Source of the DNA: Rhodoferax sp.
Lineage (GTDB): Bacteria; Pseudomonadota; Gammaproteobacteria; Burkholderiales; Burkholderiaceae_C
DNA: 11,287 bases
Direction: 5' to 3'
Assembly (NCBI GenBank): GCA_028711355.1
Contig: JAQTSL010000099.1
Coordinates: forward strand, 1-11,287
Shown here: positions 1 to 6,634 of the stretch, piece by piece
How the letters are laid out: each line of letters starts with the position of its first letter
Numbering within the stretch: the first letter of the stretch is position 1
Program-made: the position numbers and the translations under genes
The notes under the pieces: generated by a model
Told to the model about the DNA's origin: nothing
Seen by the model: the letters and a program-made list of their open reading frames with translations, nothing else
Databases searched by the model: none

Positions 1-133
1 GGGGCGGTGTCAGTTTTGTTCAGACCTACAATTATTATCATTTATTCGATTAGCAGACGCAGGTCGCCTCTAACACCACAACAACACCACGAACGGCTCC
101 TGGTCCACCGGTTTTTAACTTTTGGAGTATTTC

Positions 134-2524
134 ATGACTGCACTGTTTGCGCCCACCGATCTGGTGGTGCCATTTGAGAAGCTGAGAATGACCGATGTCG
201 AGTCGGTCGGTGGCAAAAATGCCAGCCTCGGCGAGATGATCTCGAATCTCCCCACCGGCGTGAAGGTGCCCACTGGTTTCGCCACCACCGCCCATGCTTT
301 TCGGCAATTTTTGAAGTTTGGCGACCTGAGTCAGAAAATCAATGATCGACTTGCCAAGCTGGATACCGAAGACGTCAACGCGCTAGCGGTTGCGGGTGCC
401 GAGATTCGCGCGTTGGTCGAAAACCAACCGTTCCCGGCCGACGTCGAAAAGGAAATCAGGTCGGCATTCGCCGCTTTGTGTGGCAGCAACACGCAGGCGT
501 CGTTTGCGGTGCGCTCGTCGGCCACCGCCGAAGACCTGCCCGATGCGTCATTTGCCGGCCAGCAGGAGACCTTCTTGAATGTGACTGGAATTGACGCCGT
601 ACTGCACAAGATTCGCGAAGTTTTTGCCTCGCTTTACAACGATCGTGCCATCAGCTACCGGGTCCACAAGGGTTTTGCCCATGAGCACGTGGCGCTGAGT
701 GCCGGGGTGCAGCGCATGGTGCGCTCTGACCTGGGCGCCGCAGGCGTCATGTTTACGCTGGATACCGAATCGGGCTTTGACGACGTGGTATTCATCACCT
801 CAAGCTACGGCCTGGGTGAGACGGTGGTGCAGGGCGCCGTCAATCCGGACGAGTTTTATGTTCATAAGCCGATGCTCCAGGCTGGCAAGCAGGCGTTGAT
901 TCGGCGCAATCTGGGTTCCAAATTGATCCAGATGCAATTTACCAGCGCCGACGAAAAGGCCAAAGCGGGACAGTTGGTCAAGACCACCGACGTTCCGACC
1001 GAGCTGCGCAACCGCTATTCGCTGACCGATGCCGAGGTGCAGCGGCTGGCTGGCTACGCGCTGGTGATCGAACAGCACTACGGCCGCCCGATGGACATTG
1101 AATGGGGCAAGGATGGCATTGACGGTGAACTTTACATTTTGCAAGCCCGGCCTGAGACGGTCAAAAGTCAGGCAATGGGACGGGTGGAACAACGTTACAA
1201 GCTCAAGGGCAAGGGTCCCGTGCTGGTGCATGGCCGTGCGATCGGCCAGAAGATTGGTGTCGGGCCGGTCAAGGTGGTGCACAGCATCACGGAGATGGAC
1301 CGGGTTCAGGCCGGTGACGTTCTGGTGACCGACATGACCGACCCGAATTGGGAGCCGGTGATGAAGCGCGCCTCGGCGATTGTCACCAACCGGGGTGGGC
1401 GCACTTGCCACGCCGCGATCATTGCGCGCGAGCTAGGCATTCCGGCGGTGGTGGGGTGTGGTCACGCCGATCAGGTGCTCAAAGACGGTATGCTGGTGAC
1501 CGTCAGTTGTGCCGAAGGCGACACCGGTTTCATCTACGACGGTTTGTTGGAAACCGAGGTGACCGAGGTGCGCCGTGGTGCCATGCCCGAGCTGCCGGTC
1601 AAGATCATGATGAATGTGGGTAACCCGCAACTGGCGTTTGATTTCTGCCAATTGCCCAACGCCGGTGTTGGCCTGGCGCGACTGGAATTCATCATCAACA
1701 ACAACATTGGGGTGCATCCCAAAGCGATTCTGGACTATCCCAACATCGACGCCGACCTGAAGAAAGCGGTGGAGTCGGTGGCGCGTGGACATGCGTCGCC
1801 GCGCGCTTTTTACGTGGATCGTGTGGCCGAGGGTGTGGCCACCATTGCCGCAGCGTTCTGGCCCAAGCCAGTGATCGTGCGCTTGTCGGACTTCAAGAGT
1901 AACGAATACCGCAAACTCATTGGTGGCAGCCGTTACGAGCCCGAAGAAGAAAACCCAATGCTGGGCTTTCGGGGCGCGGCACGCTACGTCAGCGCAGAAT
2001 TTGGCGAAGCGTTTGCGATGGAATGTGAGGCGCTCAAGCGGGTGCGTGAAGACATGGGGCTGGTCAACGTCCAGGTGATGGTGCCGTTTGTGCGCACGCT
2101 GAATCAGGCCAAAAAAGTAACCGAGCTGTTGGCCGCGCATGGCCTCAAACGCGGCGAAAACGAACTCAAACTCATCATGATGTGCGAGATTCCGAGCAAC
2201 GCCATTTTGGCCGACCGCTACTTGGAATATTTTGACGGCTTTTCGATCGGTTCCAACGACCTGACCCAGCTCACGCTGGGGCTCGACCGGGATTCCGGCC
2301 TTGAATTGCTGGCGAAAGACTTTGATGAGCGCGACCCGGCGGTGACAGCACTGATTTCGCAGGCGATCACGGCCTGCCGTGGCCAGGGCAAATACATTGG
2401 CATCTGCGGTCAAGGTCCGAGCGATCACCCGGACTTCGCCAAGTGGTTGATGGAGCAGGGTATTTCCTCGATCTCGCTCAATCCTGACACGGTGGTGGCA
2501 ACCTGGCAAAACCTTGCGAGTTAA
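134..2524 (+). CDS. ppsA: Phosphoenolpyruvate synthase (pyruvate, water dikinase)
   Basis: Makes PEP from pyruvate, ATP and water (giving AMP and phosphate), the entry step of gluconeogenesis from pyruvate, lactate or acetate-type substrates; cytoplasmic. The product is 796 aa, close to the E. coli enzyme (792 aa). The N-terminal ATP-grasp domain shows VGGKNASLGEM (residues 25-35), RSSATAEDLPDASFAGQQE (from about 127) and YILQARPET (334-342). The mobile phosphohistidine domain has GGRTCHAAI with the catalytic His at residue 426. The C-terminal PEP/pyruvate TIM barrel has GVGLARLEF (511-519), SIGSNDLTQ (704-712) and GICGQ with the catalytic Cys at 758. I chose the ATG at 134 because GGAG (124-127) sits six bases upstream; an in-frame TTG at 122 would place the SD inside the gene. 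All key residues are present. The usual partner regulator (ppsR, often divergent in Proteobacteria) would lie outside the window. No convincing promoter could be fixed in the AT-rich leader (about 25-50). Confidence 0.97.
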   Translation: MTALFAPTDLVVPFEKLRMTDVESVGGKNASLGEMISNLPTGVKVPTGFATTAHAFRQFLKFGDLSQKINDRLAKLDTEDVNALAVAGAEIRALVENQPFPADVEKEIRSAFAALCGSNTQASFAVRSSATAEDLPDASFAGQQETFLNVTGIDAVLHKIREVFASLYNDRAISYRVHKGFAHEHVALSAGVQRMVRSDLGAAGVMFTLDTESGFDDVVFITSSYGLGETVVQGAVNPDEFYVHKPMLQAGKQALIRRNLGSKLIQMQFTSADEKAKAGQLVKTTDVPTELRNRYSLTDAEVQRLAGYALVIEQHYGRPMDIEWGKDGIDGELYILQARPETVKSQAMGRVEQRYKLKGKGPVLVHGRAIGQKIGVGPVKVVHSITEMDRVQAGDVLVTDMTDPNWEPVMKRASAIVTNRGGRTCHAAIIARELGIPAVVGCGHADQVLKDGMLVTVSCAEGDTGFIYDGLLETEVTEVRRGAMPELPVKIMMNVGNPQLAFDFCQLPNAGVGLARLEFIINNNIGVHPKAILDYPNIDADLKKAVESVARGHASPRAFYVDRVAEGVATIAAAFWPKPVIVRLSDFKSNEYRKLIGGSRYEPEEENPMLGFRGAARYVSAEFGEAFAMECEALKRVREDMGLVNVQVMVPFVRTLNQAKKVTELLAAHGLKRGENELKLIMMCEIPSNAILADRYLEYFDGFSIGSNDLTQLTLGLDRDSGLELLAKDFDERDPAVTALISQAITACRGQGKYIGICGQGPSDHPDFAKWLMEQGISSISLNPDTVVATWQNLAS

Positions 2525-2541
2525 TAGCAAACACCTATAGC

Positions 2542-2580
2542 ATGACGGCCGACCGGGTGCCATCATCGCAGCGATGGTAA
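2542..2580 (+). other. Possible 12-codon leader ORF overlapping the symporter start
   Basis: An ATG at 2542, 17 bases after the ppsA stop, opens a 12-codon frame (MTADRVPSSQRW) that ends at TAA 2578-2580. The symporter ATG (2574-2576) lies inside its last codons, in another frame. Neither start has a Shine-Dalgarno sequence, so ribosomes finishing ppsA or this mini-ORF could reinitiate at the symporter start. This is inference from geometry alone; a frame this short can arise by chance. Confidence 0.25.
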
Positions 2581-4874
2581 AGCCCGAGGACACTGATAAC
2601 CAGCCGATTGCAACGTTTTCGCGTTGGCATGGCGGGTTGTTGGCGGTCTGGTTTGTGGCGTCTTTTGGCGTTGTTTTTTTTGCCCGTGATTTGCTGCAAC
2701 TGGTCGGCGGATGGCCGATTTCTTACTGGTTTTCGGCGCAGGGCAGCGTGTTGGTGTTCATCGCCATCATTGGCGTGTTTGCCTGGGTCGCCAATCGGCA
2801 GGACCGCGCCTCGGGCCAGGACGCTGACGCTGCACATTTATCCGTGCGGCGTATTCACCGTCGTTTCCTGACCTTCGTGGTGGTGTTTTCGCTGTTTATT
2901 GGAGCTTTGACGGTGGCAGAAAGCGCAGGGCTGCGCAAAATCTGGGTCGGTGCCATTTTTCTGTTTGCCACCGTTTTTCTATACGCCCTGATCGGCATTT
3001 ATGACCGGACCTCCAAGGCGTCTGAGTACTACGTGGCGGGGCGGCGGATTCCGGCTGTCTATAACGGCATGGCCGTTGCCGCCGACTGGATGAGCGCGGC
3101 GTCGTTCATCAGTATGGCCGGAGGGCTTTACCTGCAGGGCTTCACCGGCGTGGGTGTGCAGCCCGGCGGCCTGGTCTATGTGCTGGGTTGGACCGGTGGC
3201 TTTTGCCTGGTGGCGATTCTGGTGGCGCCCTATCTGCGCAAAATGAACCTCTACACCGTGCCGGATTTTTTTGGCACGCGTTTCGGCGGGCGTTGGCCGC
3301 GCATCATTGCGGCCTGGGCTGCCGTGCTGTGTTCGTTCACGTATGTTGTGGCCCAGATTTACGGGGTAGGTTTGATCACTTCGCGTCTGACCGGGGTGCA
3401 GTTTGAAATTGGTATCTTGCTCGGGCTGGGTGGCGTGCTGGTGTGTTCGTTTTTGGGCGGAATGCGCGCTGTCACCTGGACCCAGGTGACGCAATATGTG
3501 GTGTTGATCCTGGCGTTCCTGATTCCGGTTTCCTGGTTGGCTTACAAGCAGTTGGGCAACCCATTTGCCCCCGCTGTCTATGGCCAACAATTACCCAAAA
3601 TTGCCGAGCTGGAACACCGTCTGACGGAGTCGCCGGCTGAACAAGAGGTGATTCGGGAGTACAGCAAACGCGCCAGTCGGTACGCTCAGATGCTTGACAA
3701 CGTGGGTGAGTCGCTGGAACTCGAACGCAAAAGGCAGATCGACGAAATTGCGCGTCTGACGCAGTCGCACGCTGACGAGGCGGTCATTGTCGCGGCGCGG
3801 CGCGCATTGGCGGCATTGCCACGCTCGGAGGACAGCGCGCGCGAGGTCTGGACGCGTGCCATGACAGAAAATCTTGAGCGGGCGCAGCCGCTGGCCGGTA
3901 TGCCGGCCCATACGCAGCCATTTGCGGGTGACCCCGATGGCACCGCAGGTGAAAAGAATCTGTTTGAGGCTTCGCGTCGTAATTTTCTCGCGCTGATGTT
4001 CTGCCTGATGGTAGGAACCGCTGGACTGCCACACCTGCTAACGCGCTTTTATACCACCGGCAGTGTTTCTGAGACCCGCAATTCAGTGACCTGGTCGCTG
4101 TTTTTCATTGCCTTGTTGTATCTGGCCGCACCGGCGTTGGCGGTGTTGGTCAAATACGAAATCATGGGGCAATTGGTCGGCCAGCGATTTGACGCCTTGC
4201 CAGCCTGGATTGCACAGTGGGCACGGCTTGACCCGGCACTGATCTCGGTCAGTGATGTCAACGCCGATCAGATATTGCAGTTCACCGAGCTGCACCTGGG
4301 GGCCGACATCGTGATGCTGGCGACCCCTGAAATAGGGGGTTTGCCGTATGTGATATCCGGCCTGGTCGCGGCCGGTGGGTTGGCGGCCGCGCTGTCCACC
4401 GCAGACGGTCTGTTGCTGACCATTGGCAACGCGCTTGCGCACGACCTATTTTATCGGGGTGATAGTGATCGGGCCGGTGCGGTGCGGCGTGTGATGTTGT
4501 CCAAGTTTGCGCTGCTGTTGGTGGCGCTGGTGGCCGCCTACGTGGCAGCGCAGCGACCGGCCGACATCCTGTTTCTGGTTTCTGCCTCTTTTTCGTTGGC
4601 TGGTGCAGCCTTTGTGCCGGTGATGGTGTTGGGCATTTTCTGGCAAGGCGTGACCCGGGTGGCTGCTGTGGCCGGTATGCTCAGTGGCCTGGGGCTGACG
4701 CTGTACTACATGCTGGTCAATATGCCGGCAGTGCGTGTGATTTTTGATCTGAAGGGTTCCGGCCTGTGGTTTGATATTGAACCCATTTCGGCCGGCGTGT
4801 TTGGTGTAGCTGCGGGGCTGCTGGTCACTCTTGTGGTGAGTTTTTTGACCCGCTCACCCAATCGCACGGAGTAG
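2574..4874 (+). CDS. Sodium:solute symporter (VC_2705 type) with fused DUF4212-like N-terminus
   Basis: Inner-membrane protein of 766 aa from the SSS (sodium:solute symporter) family, in the branch related to acetate permease ActP. Residues 1-78 resemble the DUF4212 small subunit: two hydrophobic segments (about 20-42 and 52-73), the sequence YWFSAQGSVLVFI (51-63) and a charged RQDRA end (75-79). From about residue 98 the symporter core begins: SEYYVAGRRIPAVYNGMAVA (150-169), DWMSAASFISMAGG (171-184), YTVPDFFGTRFGG (227-239), then QIYGVGLI and GGMRAVTWTQVTQY (295-308), the region around the usual SSS signature. The C-terminal core includes ALSTADGLLLTIGNALAHDL (606-625). A soluble, charged, helix-rich loop (about 329-465) interrupts the membrane core. 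The only usable start is ATG 2574: a stop lies in frame at 2538-2540 with no start codon between. There is no SD before it. The gene follows ppsA by 49 bases with no terminator, so an operon is likely. The substrate is unknown; a small organic acid is a reasonable guess from the ActP relationship and the ppsA neighbour. Confidence 0.9.
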   Translation: MVKPEDTDNQPIATFSRWHGGLLAVWFVASFGVVFFARDLLQLVGGWPISYWFSAQGSVLVFIAIIGVFAWVANRQDRASGQDADAAHLSVRRIHRRFLTFVVVFSLFIGALTVAESAGLRKIWVGAIFLFATVFLYALIGIYDRTSKASEYYVAGRRIPAVYNGMAVAADWMSAASFISMAGGLYLQGFTGVGVQPGGLVYVLGWTGGFCLVAILVAPYLRKMNLYTVPDFFGTRFGGRWPRIIAAWAAVLCSFTYVVAQIYGVGLITSRLTGVQFEIGILLGLGGVLVCSFLGGMRAVTWTQVTQYVVLILAFLIPVSWLAYKQLGNPFAPAVYGQQLPKIAELEHRLTESPAEQEVIREYSKRASRYAQMLDNVGESLELERKRQIDEIARLTQSHADEAVIVAARRALAALPRSEDSAREVWTRAMTENLERAQPLAGMPAHTQPFAGDPDGTAGEKNLFEASRRNFLALMFCLMVGTAGLPHLLTRFYTTGSVSETRNSVTWSLFFIALLYLAAPALAVLVKYEIMGQLVGQRFDALPAWIAQWARLDPALISVSDVNADQILQFTELHLGADIVMLATPEIGGLPYVISGLVAAGGLAAALSTADGLLLTIGNALAHDLFYRGDSDRAGAVRRVMLSKFALLLVALVAAYVAAQRPADILFLVSASFSLAGAAFVPVMVLGIFWQGVTRVAAVAGMLSGLGLTLYYMLVNMPAVRVIFDLKGSGLWFDIEPISAGVFGVAAGLLVTLVVSFLTRSPNRTE

Positions 4875-4924
4875 CCTGGGCGTTGGCCCGGGTGGTTGGG
4901 CAACGATGGCTGCAGCCGGTTGGC

Positions 4925-4930
4925 TATAAT
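4925..4930 (+). promoter_or_regulatory. -10 box of the rpsF operon promoter
   Basis: A perfect TATAAT lies 82 bases before the rpsF ATG. No good -35 is found at 16-18 bases: the closest TTG-type element, TTGGGC (4896-4901), is 23 bases away. The space instead holds a perfect 10-base palindrome, GGCTGCAGCC (4908-4917). The -10 match and its position before a ribosomal-protein operon support the call; the rest is inference. Confidence 0.6.
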
Positions 4931-4944
4931 CGTCGGCTTACCTT

Positions 4945-4978
4945 GCCACACCCCAAATAGACGCTGGGGGTGGCTTTT
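4945..4978 (+). promoter_or_regulatory. Structured rpsF leader: possible attenuator hairpin
   Basis: GCCAC-A-CCCC (4945-4954) can pair with GGGGGTGGC (4966-4974), giving about nine base pairs with one bulged A and an 11-base loop, followed at once by TTTT (4975-4978). A second C/G block downstream (CCCC 4981-4984, GGGGG 4988-4992) can pair with itself or compete with either arm, so exclusive folds are possible. Autoregulatory leaders bound by S6:S18 are known for rpsF operons in many bacteria, but I could not match this one to that motif with certainty. Confidence 0.4.
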
Positions 4979-5012
4979 CGCCCCGGTGGGGGTTTATCCA
5001 GAAGGAGTATCA

Positions 5013-5378
5013 ATGCGTCATTATGAAATCATCCTCATGATCCATCCGGATCAGAGCGAACAAGTTCCGGCCATGCTGGAACGTTACAAGGGCATGATCG
5101 TTGCCGGCGGTGGCAAAGTGCATCGTGTTGAAGACTGGGGTCGTCGCCAGATGGTCTATTTGATCAACAAGCTGGCCAAAGCCCATTACCTGTGTATCAA
5201 CATCGAAGCCAACCAAGCGGTGATGGCTGAACTGGAGCACGCCTTCAAGTTCAATGACGCCGTGTTGCGTCACCTGACGGTGTTGAAGAAAAAGGCTGAT
5301 ACCGGCCCTTCGTCGATGATAAAGACGGTGGAGCGTGAAGACGCTCGCAAGACCCAGCAGGCAGAATACCAGGCTTGA
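5013..5378 (+). CDS. rpsF: 30S ribosomal protein S6
   Basis: Small-subunit protein that binds 16S rRNA as a heterodimer with S18. The 121-aa product begins MRHYEIILMIHPDQSEQVPA and has the family features: an N-terminal beta strand, VEDWGRRQMVYLINKLAKAHY in the middle, and DAVLRHLTVLKKK near residue 95, followed by a short charged tail. The ATG at 5013 is chosen because AAGGAG (5002-5007) sits five bases upstream. An in-frame TTG at 4896 would add 39 residues with no resemblance to S6 and would overlap the promoter. It is the first gene of rpsF-priB-rpsR-rplI, read from the promoter near 4925. Confidence 0.97.
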   Translation: MRHYEIILMIHPDQSEQVPAMLERYKGMIVAGGGKVHRVEDWGRRQMVYLINKLAKAHYLCINIEANQAVMAELEHAFKFNDAVLRHLTVLKKKADTGPSSMIKTVEREDARKTQQAEYQA

Positions 5379-5399
5379 GCCCCCCATTCCCCGCAAACG

Positions 5400-5696
5400 G
5401 TGAGCCCTGTCAACCAACTTGAAATCAGCGCCAGCATCCTCGAAATCGACGCGTTGCGTTATACGCCTGCGGGCCTGCCAGCCGTCAATGGGCGTCTGGA
5501 GCACGATTCGCAGATGTTAGAGGCCGGGCAAGTCAGACAGGTTAAAGCCGTCGTCAAGTCGGTCGCTTTTGGGTCGGTTGCAGAGCAACTGGCAAGGCAA
5601 GACATTGGCAGCAACTGGAATTTCAAGGGTTTTGTGGCAACGCCACGTGGTGCAAAGCACGTTGTGTTTCACATTCAAGAATTTGTTCAAGAGTAA
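5400..5696 (+). CDS. priB: Primosomal replication protein PriB
   Basis: Small single-stranded-DNA-binding OB-fold protein that works with PriA in restarting stalled replication forks. The 98-aa product starts at GTG (5400), 21 bases after the rpsF stop, and reads MSPVNQLEISASILEIDALRY at its start. The pattern of an opening N.LE.SA beta strand, TPAGLPAV with a following H, the internal VAFGSVA, and a final FHIQEFVQE strand is that of PriB in the rpsF-priB-rpsR context. Length matches the family (about 100 aa). No clear SD precedes the GTG, which suggests weak or coupled translation, consistent with a low-copy protein among abundant ribosomal proteins. Confidence 0.9.
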   Translation: MSPVNQLEISASILEIDALRYTPAGLPAVNGRLEHDSQMLEAGQVRQVKAVVKSVAFGSVAEQLARQDIGSNWNFKGFVATPRGAKHVVFHIQEFVQE

Positions 5697-5725
5697 AGCA
5701 TTTATCCATATTGAAGGAGTCCATC

Positions 5726-6010
5726 ATGGCCGGACCAAAACGTTTTAATAACAAAGACAAGCGCCCCAAACGCCCCGCGCAGAACCTGCTGTTCAAGCGC
5801 AAGCGCTTTTGCCGCTTCACGGTGACAGGTGTAGAAGAGATCGATTACAAAGACATCGACACCTTGCGCGATTTCATTGCCGAAAACGGCAAGATCATCC
5901 CGGCGCGCCTGACCGGCACGCGCGCCATCTTTCAGCGTCAGCTCAACACCGCCATCAAGCGCGCACGCTTTCTGGCCCTGTTGCCTTACAGCGACCAGCA
6001 CAAGATCTAA
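5726..6010 (+). CDS. rpsR: 30S ribosomal protein S18
   Basis: Small-subunit protein and partner of S6 on the 30S platform. The 94-aa product carries the S18 core KRKRFCRFTVTGVEEIDYKD, then RDFIAENGKIIPARLTGTRA and RQLNTAIKRARFLALLPYSD, very similar to E. coli S18, with a basic N-terminal extension of about 15 residues (AGPKRFNNKDKRPKRPAQ). The ATG at 5726 has GAAGGAG (5713-5719) six bases upstream. A TTG at 5711 in the same frame overlaps that SD and is rejected. It follows priB by 29 bases; the rplI SD region begins right after its stop. Confidence 0.97.
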   Translation: MAGPKRFNNKDKRPKRPAQNLLFKRKRFCRFTVTGVEEIDYKDIDTLRDFIAENGKIIPARLTGTRAIFQRQLNTAIKRARFLALLPYSDQHKI

Positions 6011-6022
6011 GGACTCAACACC

Positions 6023-6475
6023 ATGCAAATCATTCTGCTCGACAAGGTGGTGAACCTTGGCAATCTCGGTGAAATCGTTCGTGTCAAAGACGGCTATGCG
6101 CGCAACTTCCTGATTCCGTCGGGTCGTGCCCGTCGTGCCACAGAAGCTGCCAAAAAAGAATTCGAAGCACGCCGTGTCGAACTCGAAAAAGCGGCTGCCG
6201 CCAAGCTGGCTGAGTCCCAGACATTGGGTGAAAAGCTGGCCGGAACCGTGTGCAAGCTGACGCAAAAAGCCGGTGTCGATGGCCGCCTGTTTGGTTCAGT
6301 CACCAATGCTGATATCGCCGAAGAGCTGACCAAGCTTGGTTTTGCGGTTGTCAAAGCACAAATCCGCATGCCCAGCGGGCACATCAAGGTGGTTGGCGAC
6401 AGCACCATTGGTGTGGCGCTGCATACCGACGTGGTGGTTGACATCACCGTTTCGGTTTACGGCGAATCGGTCTGA
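6023..6475 (+). CDS. rplI: 50S ribosomal protein L9
   Basis: Large-subunit protein binding domain V of 23S rRNA near the L1 stalk. The 150-aa product has the classic two-domain form: an N-terminal domain MQIILLDKVVNLGNLGEIV with VKDGYARNFLIPSGRA (about residues 21-36), a long charged connecting helix (about 41-75), and a C-terminal domain with DGRLFGSVTNADIAEEL and GHIKVVGDSTIGVALHTDV. Length equals the usual 148-150 aa. GGA (6011-6013) follows the rpsR stop directly, giving an 11-base gap between genes and likely translational coupling. It is the last gene of the operon, with a terminator just downstream. Confidence 0.97.
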   Translation: MQIILLDKVVNLGNLGEIVRVKDGYARNFLIPSGRARRATEAAKKEFEARRVELEKAAAAKLAESQTLGEKLAGTVCKLTQKAGVDGRLFGSVTNADIAEELTKLGFAVVKAQIRMPSGHIKVVGDSTIGVALHTDVVVDITVSVYGESV

Positions 6476-6492
6476 GTTTTTTACTGGTAACG

Positions 6493-6524
6493 GGCCGCCT
6501 GGGTGCAAGCCCCGGCGGCTTTTT
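6493..6524 (+). terminator. Rho-independent terminator of the rpsF-rplI operon
   Basis: GCCGCC (6494-6499) pairs with GGCGGC (6514-6519), with GGG/CCC able to extend the stem inside, followed by TTTTT (6520-6524). It begins 18 bases after the rplI stop and separates the ribosomal operon from dnaB, although some read-through is possible. Confidence 0.88.
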
Positions 6525-6543
6525 CATGTGCGGTCTGCACAGT

Positions 6544-6574
6544 TTGTGCACAGCTTTTTGCGGCCTTATCCCCA
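6544..6574 (+). promoter_or_regulatory. Two DnaA-box-like nonamers upstream of dnaB
   Basis: TTATCCCCA (6566-6574) matches the DnaA box TTATCCACA at eight of nine bases. TTGTGCACA (6544-6552) fits the looser form TTATNCACA with one mismatch. Both lie in the 110-base stretch between the terminator and dnaB, 60-90 bases before the ATG. Two degenerate nonamers may occur by chance, and no firm -35/-10 pair is visible, so a role in dnaB control is only a suggestion. Confidence 0.25.
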
Positions 6575-6634
6575 GCTTGTCACTCGACACCCGGCAACGC
6601 AGCCCGTACCATGTGGCACTGAAGGAACCAACCC

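Noticed and set aside
1433..2593. A 386-codon open frame on the minus strand across ppsA
   Set aside because: It is antisense to a complete, motif-rich ppsA and has no recognisable domain; His/Arg/Gln-rich composition is typical of a shadow of GC-rich coding DNA.
4875..4892. Hairpin CCTGGGC-GTTG-GCCCGGG right after the symporter stop
   Set aside because: It has a G-T pair and no T-run, so it does not qualify as an intrinsic terminator, though it might help rho-dependent ending.
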